NCBI GenBank assembly: GCA_902785695.1
Contig: CACZZQ010000042.1
Location: forward strand, 1 to 47,863
Length of the DNA stretch: 47,863 nucleotides
From: an uncultured Prevotellaceae bacterium
Lineage (GTDB): Bacteria > Bacteroidota > Bacteroidia > Bacteroidales > Bacteroidaceae
Direction: 5' to 3'
Under the pieces are notes generated by a model that was not told the origin of the DNA, searched no databases, and worked only from the letters and a program-made list of their open reading frames with translations. Position numbers and translations under genes: made by a program. Shown piece after piece: positions 24,640 through 32,897 of the stretch. The first letter of the stretch is position 1. Each line of letters opens with the position of its first letter.

Positions 24640-24862
24640 TGTGGAGTTCCACACAAAGATGCTTGTCTGCTTTCTGATGAGCAAGCTCGGCAGACATTAG
24701 GGTTTTGTTTCCCTGAATTGAGCGCAGTGCCTACGAGGTAATCGGCTTGCCGCTTCGATGAAGGAGATGGCCAAATGAGGTTACGATTTGGCAACCTAAC
24801 TCCTTCACCAATCCTCCCCAATTTGCATATCCCTGCATTATAGCCGCCCCTTATCAAGGGGC
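24640..24862. ncRNA. Hairpin-rich gene-free segment, candidate structured RNA
   Basis: Seen stems: TGTGGA/TCCACA (24640-24653), GTCTGC/GCAGAC (24665-24695), AGGG/CCCT (24699-24714), CGGC/GCCG (24743-24752), TGAAGGAG/CTCCTTCA (24759-24807) enclosing GCCAAAT/ATTTGGC (24770-24792), and GCCCCTT/AAGGGGC (24845-24862). An open frame of 89 codons on the minus strand crosses the same hairpins and shows no protein-like features I recognise. Strand, transcription and function are not known. The rest of 24296-24943 is AT-rich with nothing else seen. Confidence 0.3.
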
Positions 24863-24943
24863 TCTAAATCCCCGTGTTGCCTTTATTTAAGGCTGAATTG
24901 CGTTAATCTTCCAAAATCGCTTCGCTTTTACAAGCTTTTTTCG

Positions 24944-25033
24944 TAACTTTGCGAAAAATATCGCGAAGTTACTCCGTCTCGGCAAAAAAAAGAATAAATT
25001 CTTTTGTTTTGCTCTCGACTTTTTGTAACTTTG
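24944..25033 (+). promoter_or_regulatory. Tandem promoters of the GH3-family gene
   Basis: Two -7 boxes of identical sequence TAACTTTG lie at 24944-24951 and 25026-25033. The downstream one has TTTG at 25003-25006 with a 19-bp spacer and is the better promoter, ~25 bp upstream of the start at 25059. Confidence 0.6.
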
Positions 25034-25058
25034 CACCCCTTATTATATTGTACAGGAA

Positions 25059-26633
25059 ATGAGTCTGACAGGAATAGTACGACCGCTGTTTGCGAAACGC
25101 TGGCGGGAACTGGAAAAACATAACACGCAGGGCGAGCAGCTGCAACGTGAGGTGCTGGTCCGTTTGCTGGGTAAAGCCAAGGATACCGAATACGGCCGCG
25201 AACATCTGTTTGCCGCCACAAAAGGCTACGATGACTTTGTACGCAACAACCCCGTGAACACCTATGAGGAGCTGAAAGGCGATATTGACCGTATGCGTCA
25301 GGGTGAGACGGATGTCCTCTGGCCGGGTAGGGTGAAATGGTATGCCAAGTCGAGCGGCACGACGAACGACAAGTCGAAGTTCATCCCCGTTTCGCCCGAC
25401 GGTCTGAAGCATCTGCACTATAAAGGCGGTACCGACGTGGTGGCCCTTTATCTGCGCAACAACCCTCAGAGCCGTATGTTCGACGGCAAGGGACTGATAC
25501 TTGGCGGCAGTCATGCGCCTAACTATAACCTGCCGGGGTCGTTAGTGGGCGACCTCAGTGCCATCTTGATCGAGAATATTAATCCTGTGGTTAACCTCAT
25601 CCGTGTGCCTTCGAAGCAGACGGCTCTGCTGAGCGACTTCGAGGTAAAGCGCGACCGCATTGCCCGTGAGGCGATGACGAAGAACGTGACCAACCTCTCC
25701 GGCGTACCCTCATGGATGCTCTCCGTGCTCAACCGCATGATGGAGCTGTCGGGTAAGACCCATTTAGAGGAGGTATGGCCAAACATCGAGGTCTTTTTCC
25801 ACGGCGGCGTGGCCTTTACGCCCTATCGTGAACAGTACGAGAAACTGATTACTTCGCCCCGTATGCATTATATGGAGACCTATAATGCCAGCGAAGGCTT
25901 CTTCGGCATTCAGGACGATCCGTCGGATAAGTCGATGCTGCTGATGCTCGATTACGATGTGTTTTATGAGTTTGAAGAAGTAGCCCCCCATTCGGCTCCC
26001 GAGGGGGCTACTATAGCCCCAAGCGGCAAAACTAACGAAGCCCCCTCGGGGGCCGTAGGGGGTGCTATTGTGCCGCTGTGGGGTGTGGAGACGGGCAAGA
26101 ACTACGCCATGCTGATTTCCACCTCGTGTGGTCTGTGGCGCTATAAGATAGGCGACACGGTGCGGTTTACCTCTACCAATCCCTATAAGTTCGTGATTTC
26201 CGGTCGCACGAAGTCGTTCATCAATGCCTTTGGTGAGGAGCTCATTGTCGATAATGCCGAGCAAGGACTGAAATATGCCTGTGAGAAGACGGGTGCGCAG
26301 GTGTTGGAATATACCGCTGCCCCCGTGTTTATGGACCAGAACGCTAAGTGCCGTCACCAGTGGCTCATCGAATTCTCCAAGGCTCCCGAGAGCCTGGAGC
26401 GGTTTGCCGACATCCTCGACCGTAAGCTCCAGGAGGTGAACAGTGACTACGAGGCCAAGCGTTTCAAGGACATCACCCTTCAGTCCTTGGAAATCATTCC
26501 TGCCCGTCAGGGCCTGTTCAACGACTGGCTGAAGTCGAAAGGCAAGTTGGGTGGACAGCATAAGGTGCCGCGACTGAGTAATAGCAGGGAGCATATAGAG
26601 CAGTTACTCTTGCTCAATGTAAAAATGCAATAA
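25059..26633 (+). CDS. GH3-family acyl-adenylate-forming protein with an internal insertion
   Basis: 524 residues. The nucleotide-binding motif SSGTTNDKSKFIP (98-110), YNASEGFFG and the WRYKIGDTVRFT hinge motif place it in the GH3 auxin-responsive-promoter family (ANL-like adenylation fold). Plant members conjugate amino acids to carboxylic acids; the role of bacterial ones is undetermined. At residues ~306-340 an extra ~33-residue stretch rich in Ala/Pro/Gly (EGATIAPSGKTNEAPSGAVG) replaces the short loop before VPLWGVETGK. It is encoded by GC-rich palindromic DNA (25981-26053) and looks like an in-frame insertion in a surface loop. Followed 18 bp later by the lipoprotein gene. Confidence 0.88.
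   Translation: MSLTGIVRPLFAKRWRELEKHNTQGEQLQREVLVRLLGKAKDTEYGREHLFAATKGYDDFVRNNPVNTYEELKGDIDRMRQGETDVLWPGRVKWYAKSSGTTNDKSKFIPVSPDGLKHLHYKGGTDVVALYLRNNPQSRMFDGKGLILGGSHAPNYNLPGSLVGDLSAILIENINPVVNLIRVPSKQTALLSDFEVKRDRIAREAMTKNVTNLSGVPSWMLSVLNRMMELSGKTHLEEVWPNIEVFFHGGVAFTPYREQYEKLITSPRMHYMETYNASEGFFGIQDDPSDKSMLLMLDYDVFYEFEEVAPHSAPEGATIAPSGKTNEAPSGAVGGAIVPLWGVETGKNYAMLISTSCGLWRYKIGDTVRFTSTNPYKFVISGRTKSFINAFGEELIVDNAEQGLKYACEKTGAQVLEYTAAPVFMDQNAKCRHQWLIEFSKAPESLERFADILDRKLQEVNSDYEAKRFKDITLQSLEIIPARQGLFNDWLKSKGKLGGQHKVPRLSNSREHIEQLLLLNVKMQ
25981..26053. repeat. GC-rich palindromic insertion inside the GH3-family gene
   Basis: Stem TAGCCCCC (25981-25988) with GGGGGCTA (26003-26010), then GCCCCC-TC-GGGGGC (26040-26053), with a further weaker TAGCCCC/GGGGTGCTA pairing across the block. 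The reading frame is kept. The composition is unlike the rest of the gene. Confidence 0.7.
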
Positions 26634-26651
26634 TTGTAAAATGTAAAAAGG

Positions 26652-28598
26652 ATGAAGAAGAAAGAGAATCTTTTATTTTTTACATTTTTAAATTTTTTAA
26701 TTGCAACAATAGTTGCAGGTTGCGCCCGCATGGGTAGTCCCGATGGCGGTTGGTACGACGACACGCCCCCTCGCGTGATCGGCTCTACCCCCGATGACCA
26801 GGGTGTCAACGTGACGGCCAGGAAGGTGACCATCAATTTCAATGAGTATATCAAGCTGGACGATGCTCAGAGCAAGGTAATCATCTCGCCCCCTCAGTTG
26901 GAACAGGCCGACATCAAGGCCGCCGGCAGGAAGATTGTCGTTGACCTGAAGGACTCGCTCAAGGAGAATACCACTTACACCATTGATTTCAGCGATGCCA
27001 TCAGCGACAACAACGAGGGCAACCCCATGGGCAACTATGCCTTCAGCTTCTCCACGGGCGACCATATCGACACGCTTCAGGTATCAGGCTACTGTCTGAA
27101 TGCCGAGAACCTGGAGCCTATCAAGGGCATTCTGGTAGGTCTCTACGATAATTTCGAGGACTCCCTTTTCCATACGCAGCCCATGATGCGCATATCGCGC
27201 ACCAACGGCAGTGGCCGTTTCACCATTAAGGGCGTGGCTCCTGGTAGCTATCGCTGTTTTGCCTTGAAGGATGCCGACGGCGATTTCGTCTTTGGTCAGA
27301 AGAGCGAGATCATTGCCTTCAACCACGACAGCGTGAAGCCCTCGTGGAAACCCGATGTGAGACAGGACACCGTCTGGATGGATTCCCTGCATATTGCCGA
27401 CATCCTGCAGGTGGGATATACCCATTTCCTGCCCGATGACGTGACGCTGCTCTGTTTCCAGGAGCCTCAGACCGACCGTTACTTAGTGAAGACCGAGCGC
27501 AAGGACATCGACCGCTTAGGACTCTTCTTCAGCTATGGCAACGACACGCTGCCCCGCCTGCGCGGTCTGAACTTCGACGAAACCGATGCCTTTGTCCTGG
27601 AGGCCTCGCAGAAAAACGACACGCTGACCTATTGGCTGGCCGATACCACGCTGGTCAATCAGGACACCTTGGCGGTGGAGCTCACCTATCTGATGACCGA
27701 TACGCTGGGCAATCTGGTGGAAAAAGTAGATACGGCCGAGTTCGTGGTGAAGAAATCGTACGAGAAACGTATGAAGGAGAAACAGAAGGAGTACGAGGAA
27801 TGGTTTAAGACTCAGGAGAAGAAGAAAAAGCACGATGAGCCCTACGACAGTGTGATGCCTATTGATTATCTGAACATCAAGTGGAGCATACAGGGTCAGA
27901 TATCCCCCAACCAGCGTTGCTTCTTCGACGTGGCCGAGCCTTTGGCACAGTGCGACACGGCAGCCTTCCGTCTTGTCTCGGTGATCGACTCCGTGGAGAC
28001 GCCGGTGCCTTTCCGTCTGGAGCAGGTCTCTATCCGGCGTTACGAGGTGGCTGCCGACTTTCAGCAGGACATCAGTTATGTCCTTACCGTCGATTCGGCC
28101 GCCATGCAAAGCATCTACGGCATCCCCACGAAGAAGATGGAGCAGAAGTTCAAGGTGCGCAATGAGGAGGAATTTGGCTACCTCTCTGTCGAGGTCAGTG
28201 GCGTGCCGCCTACCGACTCCGTCATCGTACAGCTGCTTGACACGCAGGACAAGGTGGTTCGTGAGTCACTCACCGATGCCTCCGGGGTGGCTGAGTTCCT
28301 GTACGTGAAACCCTCGAAATACTATCTCCGTGCTTTCGTCGACCGTAATGGCAATGGTCAGTGGGATACGGGTGTCTATGATGAAGACCTGCAGCCCGAG
28401 CCTGTCTATTACCACCGTGAGCAGATAGAGTGTAAGGCCAAGTGGGAAGTCAACCGTCAGTGGAACCTCACTGCCACGCCACTTTACAAGCAGAAGCCGA
28501 TGGCCATTACCAAGCAGAAGCCCGACAAGGAGAAGCAGTTGCGCAATCGTAATATAGAGCGTGCGCGAAGCCTGGGCATTGAGTATTTGGGAAAGTGA
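26652..28598 (+). CDS. Ig-like (Big_5/SbsA-type) surface lipoprotein
   Basis: 648 residues. A lipoprotein signal peptide with IVAGC (lipid-bearing Cys24) is followed by DGGWYDDTPPRVIGSTPDDQ and a Big_5/SbsA Ig-like domain (VTARKVTINFNEYIKLDD to SFSTGD, ~45-135). A carboxypeptidase-regulatory-like beta domain follows (GRFTIKGVAPGSYRCFALKDAD, written here in parts: GRFTIKGVAPG, SYRCFALKDAD). A Lys/Glu-rich helix lies near 375-400, and a second prealbumin-like domain near the C-terminus (VKPSKYYLRAFVDRNGNG). It is anchored in the outer or inner membrane facing the periplasm or surface. It is conserved in Bacteroidales without a clear function to my knowledge. The start follows a (TGTAAAA)2 repeat. 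Confidence 0.8.
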   Translation: MKKKENLLFFTFLNFLIATIVAGCARMGSPDGGWYDDTPPRVIGSTPDDQGVNVTARKVTINFNEYIKLDDAQSKVIISPPQLEQADIKAAGRKIVVDLKDSLKENTTYTIDFSDAISDNNEGNPMGNYAFSFSTGDHIDTLQVSGYCLNAENLEPIKGILVGLYDNFEDSLFHTQPMMRISRTNGSGRFTIKGVAPGSYRCFALKDADGDFVFGQKSEIIAFNHDSVKPSWKPDVRQDTVWMDSLHIADILQVGYTHFLPDDVTLLCFQEPQTDRYLVKTERKDIDRLGLFFSYGNDTLPRLRGLNFDETDAFVLEASQKNDTLTYWLADTTLVNQDTLAVELTYLMTDTLGNLVEKVDTAEFVVKKSYEKRMKEKQKEYEEWFKTQEKKKKHDEPYDSVMPIDYLNIKWSIQGQISPNQRCFFDVAEPLAQCDTAAFRLVSVIDSVETPVPFRLEQVSIRRYEVAADFQQDISYVLTVDSAAMQSIYGIPTKKMEQKFKVRNEEEFGYLSVEVSGVPPTDSVIVQLLDTQDKVVRESLTDASGVAEFLYVKPSKYYLRAFVDRNGNGQWDTGVYDEDLQPEPVYYHREQIECKAKWEVNRQWNLTATPLYKQKPMAITKQKPDKEKQLRNRNIERARSLGIEYLGK

Positions 28599-28599
28599 T

Positions 28600-28641
28600 G
28601 ATTAAAGATTAAACATTAAAGATTAAACATTAAACATTAAA
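28600..28641 (+). repeat. Heptamer array (G/C-ATTAAA)x6
   Basis: Six exact 7-bp units (GATTAAA, GATTAAA, CATTAAA, GATTAAA, CATTAAA, CATTAAA) start at the stop codon of the lipoprotein gene and fill most of the gap before the DUF3108 gene. A shorter TGTAAAA pair lies at 26635-26649 in the preceding gap. Confidence 0.85.
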
Positions 28642-28676
28642 TTCGCTTCGCTCAGAGGCTAAACAGTAAACATCAT

Positions 28677-29489
28677 ATGAAGAAGTTGTTGTTTTTCCTT
28701 TTTTCACTGCTGCCCCTGTCCATGCAGGCACAGTCACAGTGCGGTATCGAGAATAAAGCGTTTACCGGTGGTGAGTTCCTGGCCTACGACCTCTATTTCA
28801 ACTGGAAGTTCGTATGGCTGAAGGTTGGTTCTGCATCCATGTCCACGGTGAAGTCCACATTCGGCGGACAGTCGGCTTACCGCACCAGTCTGACAACCCG
28901 TGGCAACGAGAAGTTGGACGGTGTCTTCGTGATGCGCGACACGCTGCTGTCGTATTGTAGTGCCAAAGACCTGACGCCCCTGTATTTCCGCAAGGGTGCC
29001 TTGGAGGGTAAGCGTTATTATGTGGATGAACTGTGGTACACCTATCCTCGCAACCACTGTCGTCTGCATATGCACCGTATTGATGCCGACGGCGAACAGC
29101 GTTGGCAGGACAAGGAGTATGCTGAGTGTATCTATGACATGATGAGCATCTTCCTTCGCGCCCGTAACTTCAGCAGTGCAGGCATGAAGGAGGGCGACAT
29201 CATCCCGATGCCTATCAGCGATGCCCGCAGCCTTGCCAATTCCTGGCTCACCTATCGTGGCAAGGAGACCTATAAGATAGAAGGCACGAAAGAAAAGTTC
29301 CGCTGTCTGGTCTTCTCTTTCTACGAGCGTGAGGACGGCAAGAACCACGAACTGATCCGTTTCTTCGTGACCGACGATGACAACCATATCCCCGTGCGTT
29401 TGGATATGTTCCTCAGCTTTGGTTCGGCCAAGGCCTACCTCAAGGCATATAAGGGCGTGCGCGGTCCTATGACATCGCGAGTCAAATAA
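28677..29489 (+). CDS. DUF3108-domain periplasmic protein
   Basis: 270 residues with a signal peptide (MKKLLFFLFSLLPLSMQA) and a mature start QSQCG. The family blocks are GEFLAYDLYFNWKFVWLKVG near the start, YRTSLTTRGNEKLDGVF, and the C-terminal DDDNHIPVRLDMFLSFGSAK. DUF3108 proteins are predicted periplasmic beta-barrel-like proteins of unknown role. It follows the lipoprotein gene by 78 bp on the same strand, probably one operon with the GH3-family gene, and ends in a strong terminator. Confidence 0.85.
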   Translation: MKKLLFFLFSLLPLSMQAQSQCGIENKAFTGGEFLAYDLYFNWKFVWLKVGSASMSTVKSTFGGQSAYRTSLTTRGNEKLDGVFVMRDTLLSYCSAKDLTPLYFRKGALEGKRYYVDELWYTYPRNHCRLHMHRIDADGEQRWQDKEYAECIYDMMSIFLRARNFSSAGMKEGDIIPMPISDARSLANSWLTYRGKETYKIEGTKEKFRCLVFSFYEREDGKNHELIRFFVTDDDNHIPVRLDMFLSFGSAKAYLKAYKGVRGPMTSRVK

Positions 29490-29492
29490 ACG

Positions 29493-29526
29493 AAAAAGGC
29501 TTCTTCCAAAACGGAGAAGCCTTTTT
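29493..29526. terminator. Bidirectional terminator between convergent genes
   Basis: AAAAAGGCTTCT (29493-29504) pairs with AGAAGCCTTTTT (29515-29526) around a 10-nt loop. An A-run on the left and a T-run on the right let it serve both the DUF3108 gene and the metal ATPase gene ending at 29534. Confidence 0.85.
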
Positions 29527-29533
29527 TTGAGTG

Positions 29534-31537
29534 TTATGCTTTCAATGCTCTCATGGCATTGAGTACGGCCAGCACGGTGACCCCTACGTCTGCAAAGACA
29601 GCGAGCCACATGGTAGCGATGCCGAAGAAAGCCAGTATGAGAACGGCCACCTTGATGCCTATGGCAAACCAGATGTTTTGTCGGGCGATGCCGATGGTGC
29701 GGCGTGCTATGCGGATAGCAGTAGCTATCTTCGATGGCTGGTCGTCCATCAATACTACATCGGCAGCCTCTATGGCCGCATCACTGCCCAAGCCTCCCAT
29801 GGCAATACCCACATCGGCACGTGCCAGCACAGGGGCATCGTTGATACCGTCGCCCACGAAAGCGAGCTTTGAGGATTTGAGGTTTGAGAGGTAAGAGGAT
29901 AGTTTTTCTACTTTGTCGGTAGGCAGCAGTTCGGCATGATAGTCGTCTATCTGCAGTTGCTGAGCCACACGGGCAGCCACTTCCTCACGGTCGCCGGTGA
30001 GCATCACGGTCTTCTTCACACCCAGTTTCTTCAGTTCGCGGATGGCTTCAGCACTATCGGGCTTCACCTGGTCGTTGATCACGATATGTCCGGCGTATGT
30101 ACCGTCGATGGCCACATGGATGATGGTGCCGTCGTCGCCATGTTCGCAGTGATGCCATTTGGCACCAATCAAATCCATCATCTTTGTATTGCCCACAGCC
30201 ACCTTGCGACCCTCGATGGTGGCCTGTATGCCTTTGCCGGCCACCTCCTCTACATCGGTTACCTTACAACCGTCGGTAGCTTCTTCCGGGAAGGCATCGC
30301 GCAGGGCGGCACCGATAGGGTGGGTGGTGGAGTGCTCCACATGAGCAGCCAGGTGAAGCAGTTGATACTCGCTGCACATATCGGGGTGTACGGCCACCAC
30401 TGAGAAGCGTCCTTGGGTCAGCGTGCCGGTCTTGTCGAACACTACGGTATCTATTTTAGACAGGATGTCCAGATAGTTGGCACCCTTCACCAGAATGCCC
30501 TTTCTCGAAGCCCCACCGATGCCTCCGAAGAACGTCAGCGGTACGCTGATGACCAGTGCGCAGGGACAGCTCACTACCAGGAACATCAGGGCCTTATAAA
30601 GTGAAGAGTGAAAAGTGAAGAGTGAAGAATTAGCTGCCGCACTGATGAGTGGCAGTACGATGGCCATGAACAGGGCGGCAAACACCACGATAGGTGTATA
30701 GATGCGGGCAAAGCGGGTGATGAAGGCCTCGCTCTTCGACTTATGTTCCCCGGCATCCTCTACCAGACGGATAATCTTCGACACGGTGCTCTCGCCAAAG
30801 CTTTTGGTGGTACGGATTCTGATGACCCCGCTCTGGTTGATACAGCCCGATATGATCTCGTCGCCCACCTTCACCTCAAGGGGCATACTCTCGCCCGTCA
30901 GTGCCATGGTGTTGAGGCTTGATGTCCCTTCGATGAGAACACCGTCCAAAGGCACCTTTTCACCGGGGCGCACCATGATGACCGAACCCACCGACACCTC
31001 TTCTGGCTTCACGTCTGAGAGTTGCGAGCCCCTCTCATGGGGAGAGGTTGGGGTGGACTCCAGATGTGCCACGTCCGGCCGGATGTCCATCAGGTGTGCA
31101 ATGCTCGTACGGCTCTTTCCCTCTGCGTAGCCCTCGAAGAGTTCGCCAATCTGGAAGAACAGCATCACGAAGACCGCCTCGGGAAACTCTGTCTCTGCTC
31201 CTGGCATAAAGCCGATGCTCAGGGCACCGATAGTGGCTATCGACATGAGGAAATGCTCGTTGAAGGCATCGCCGTGGAGCAGTCCCTCCAAAGCTTCCTT
31301 CAGTGTGCCTGCTCCTATTAATAAATAAGGTACGAGATAGATGAGCAGCAGTTGCCATGTGGGCAGGCTCATATTCTTCTCGATGACAACCGCCCCGATG
31401 AGCAATACCACCGTAGCGATGATCAGCCAAAACTGGCGTTTTCCTCCATGTTCGTGATGATGATGCTTGTGTTCGTGATGCTCATGATGATGCTCGTGTT
31501 CGCAACACTCATGGCTATGATGATGTTCGTGTGACAT
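29534..31537 (-). CDS. Heavy-metal P1B-type ATPase (Zn/Cd/Co-exporter-like) with His-rich N-terminus
   Basis: 667 residues. The first ~32 residues are extremely His-rich (metal binding) and replace the usual HMA domain. The P-type motifs are complete: TGES, transmembrane SCPCALVIS (~321-330), DKTGTLT with phosphorylated Asp ~366, STTHPIG and GDGINDAPVLA (~566). CPC plus the family pattern suggests Zn2+/Cd2+ export. Three low-complexity stretches look inserted in frame: residues ~157-175 (encoded by a small palindrome), ~303-312 (heptamer array 30601-30628, in a loop between membrane helices) and ~546-555 (TTTGAGG array). The active motifs are untouched, so the protein is probably active. Its own promoter is at 31561-31592. 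Confidence 0.9.
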   Translation of the reverse strand: MSHEHHHSHECCEHEHHHEHHEHKHHHHEHGGKRQFWLIIATVVLLIGAVVIEKNMSLPTWQLLLIYLVPYLLIGAGTLKEALEGLLHGDAFNEHFLMSIATIGALSIGFMPGAETEFPEAVFVMLFFQIGELFEGYAEGKSRTSIAHLMDIRPDVAHLESTPTSPHERGSQLSDVKPEEVSVGSVIMVRPGEKVPLDGVLIEGTSSLNTMALTGESMPLEVKVGDEIISGCINQSGVIRIRTTKSFGESTVSKIIRLVEDAGEHKSKSEAFITRFARIYTPIVVFAALFMAIVLPLISAAANSSLFTFHSSLYKALMFLVVSCPCALVISVPLTFFGGIGGASRKGILVKGANYLDILSKIDTVVFDKTGTLTQGRFSVVAVHPDMCSEYQLLHLAAHVEHSTTHPIGAALRDAFPEEATDGCKVTDVEEVAGKGIQATIEGRKVAVGNTKMMDLIGAKWHHCEHGDDGTIIHVAIDGTYAGHIVINDQVKPDSAEAIRELKKLGVKKTVMLTGDREEVAARVAQQLQIDDYHAELLPTDKVEKLSSYLSNLKSSKLAFVGDGINDAPVLARADVGIAMGGLGSDAAIEAADVVLMDDQPSKIATAIRIARRTIGIARQNIWFAIGIKVAVLILAFFGIATMWLAVFADVGVTVLAVLNAMRALKA
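30601..30628. repeat. Heptamer array (GTGAAGA)x4 inside the metal ATPase gene
   Basis: GTGAAGA, GTGAAAA, GTGAAGA, GTGAAGA on the plus strand. It encodes the SSLFTFHSSL stretch between two membrane segments of the ATPase just before the CPC helix, a position where relatives have a short loop. Confidence 0.85.
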
Positions 31538-31560
31538 GATGAATGGTTTTGGTTCGGGTG

Positions 31561-31592
31561 CAAAAGTACAAAAAAAGATGGGAACTCAGCAA
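31561..31592 (-). promoter_or_regulatory. Promoter of the metal ATPase gene
   Basis: On the minus strand TTG (31590-31592), a 21-bp spacer, then TACTTTTG (31561-31568), ~25 bp before the start codon. The -33 element lies in the loop of the terminator hairpin of the upstream gene (31574-31606), so the two signals share DNA. Confidence 0.6.
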
Positions 31593-31606
31593 TGAGACCC
31601 CATCTT
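31574..31606 (-). terminator. Terminator of the DUF4859-type gene
   Basis: AAAGATGGG (31574-31582) with CCCATCTTT (31598-31606), and an inner CTCA/TGAG pairing around GCAA. On the minus strand it is followed by a T-run. It lies 20 bp after the stop at 31626. Confidence 0.8.
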
Positions 31607-31625
31607 TCTTACTAACATTTTATGA

Positions 31626-32897
31626 TTACTTAACCAATACTTTGCGTCCGTTCTGGATATAGAGTCCGCGCTGTGCCTTCTTCACCTGGCGACCCTGTAG
31701 GTCGAACATGGGCTGAAGTTTGACGGCAGCGGTCTGAATATCGTTGATGCCAGCGAGGTATGTCTTATTTGACATGAACTTCAGTTCTACCACGTAGCAC
31801 TTCTTCTCAACAATGAAGCACATCTCACCTACGACGCTGAAATCATCGGCAACATCCTCATTGCTCATCGTGGTGATGCTCAGGATACCATCGTCGCTCA
31901 GTTCGGCCTTGTCAAACCACATGAACACCTCGTCTGCATCTGTTGTTGCCTTACCCTTGATGGAGAAAGAAAGAGGATTTGAGCTTAATACTTCAACGCC
32001 TCCACCGTATGTGCCACTGGCAGTCATACCGTGCAGATATTCTCCAGCAGTCAGGTCATCAACGGTAGTTCCCAGCTTCTCTGCAACATTCTTCAGGTTA
32101 AGCGTTGCGATGGCTCCATTCTGATCTACAGGCACTACGATAACTTCTTCGCCTACCTCTTCAAGCTCTTCTTCCTCAACCACTGTCTCTACGATGCTGT
32201 AAGTGAAATCAAACTCCACCATCTTACCGTTATCCTCGTTGACCAGGAAGATGGGGAACTTGAATTCTTCACCCAACTTGACACCAGGATACTGCATCAG
32301 TGCGAATGATCCTTCAGGAGAAGCAATGGTAAGACCTACACGTGCATTGCTATTCCAACCTACGTTGTGACCCTCACCGTCCATCCAGAAGCCAGGATAT
32401 GGTGTGCAAGTATATGACTTCGAGTACTTGGCGTTGCCTTCTTTCTCAGTACCATCTTCATTCAGCGGAGCCAGTGCGTAAAGCACCCAGTCGCTGGTAC
32501 CTATCTGCAGCTCAACCCACTCAGCGGGAATCTCTTTGCCTGGTGTCCATTCGTATTCACCTGGTGTCTGCTGCACATTGATAAGGCGTGTTGCCACGAC
32601 TTCAAACTCATTGTCAACGGTCTTTGGTGCAATAATCACCAGGTCGATATTCAACTGATAGTACTTGTCGTTAGCCAGGAAGTAGAGGTTTGCGCGTACA
32701 GAGTCACCAATGTTCATGTGGCCGGGATACTGGCCGATACCGAGCTTCGAGAAGTCTTCAGCCTTCGGAGTGACATAGAACATGGCACTGGTACCCCAGG
32801 GTACGACAACACCAGCATTGTCTACCCAGTAGCCTACACCCTCCTGGTTCTTATCAGCGAAACTGATCCAAAGACCCCAGCTGCACATCCAGTACAT
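31626..32897 (-). CDS. DUF4859-type repeat protein, C-terminal part of a frameshifted gene
   Basis: 423 residues in a frame shifted from the upstream part (32854-33936). Two more DUF4859-like repeats are visible. The first runs from GVGYWVDNAGVVVPWG to IGQYPGHMNIGD, the second from PYPGFWMDGEGHNVGWNSN to LMQYPGVKLGEEF. A beta region follows, and the sorting-like tail MFDLQGRQVKKAQRGLYIQ ends in KVLVK. There is no signal peptide, and the first ~12 residues overlap the other frame, so this is not an independent gene. Together the two parts form one secreted protein of ~770 residues. Ligand unknown; DUF4859 domains occur in secreted glycan-related proteins of Bacteroidetes. Confidence 0.7.
   Translation of the reverse strand: MYWMCSWGLWISFADKNQEGVGYWVDNAGVVVPWGTSAMFYVTPKAEDFSKLGIGQYPGHMNIGDSVRANLYFLANDKYYQLNIDLVIIAPKTVDNEFEVVATRLINVQQTPGEYEWTPGKEIPAEWVELQIGTSDWVLYALAPLNEDGTEKEGNAKYSKSYTCTPYPGFWMDGEGHNVGWNSNARVGLTIASPEGSFALMQYPGVKLGEEFKFPIFLVNEDNGKMVEFDFTYSIVETVVEEEELEEVGEEVIVVPVDQNGAIATLNLKNVAEKLGTTVDDLTAGEYLHGMTASGTYGGGVEVLSSNPLSFSIKGKATTDADEVFMWFDKAELSDDGILSITTMSNEDVADDFSVVGEMCFIVEKKCYVVELKFMSNKTYLAGINDIQTAAVKLQPMFDLQGRQVKKAQRGLYIQNGRKVLVK

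Noticed and set aside
24588-24857. 89-codon minus-strand protein
   Set aside because: It overlaps several stable hairpins, has no recognisable domain, and no promoter or ribosome site; more likely structured non-coding DNA.
24830-24890. tRNA-like stretch (GGGG-CTCTAAAT-CCCC loop)
   Set aside because: The loop is 8 nt and there is no acceptor stem, D-arm or GTTCGA-type T-loop around it.
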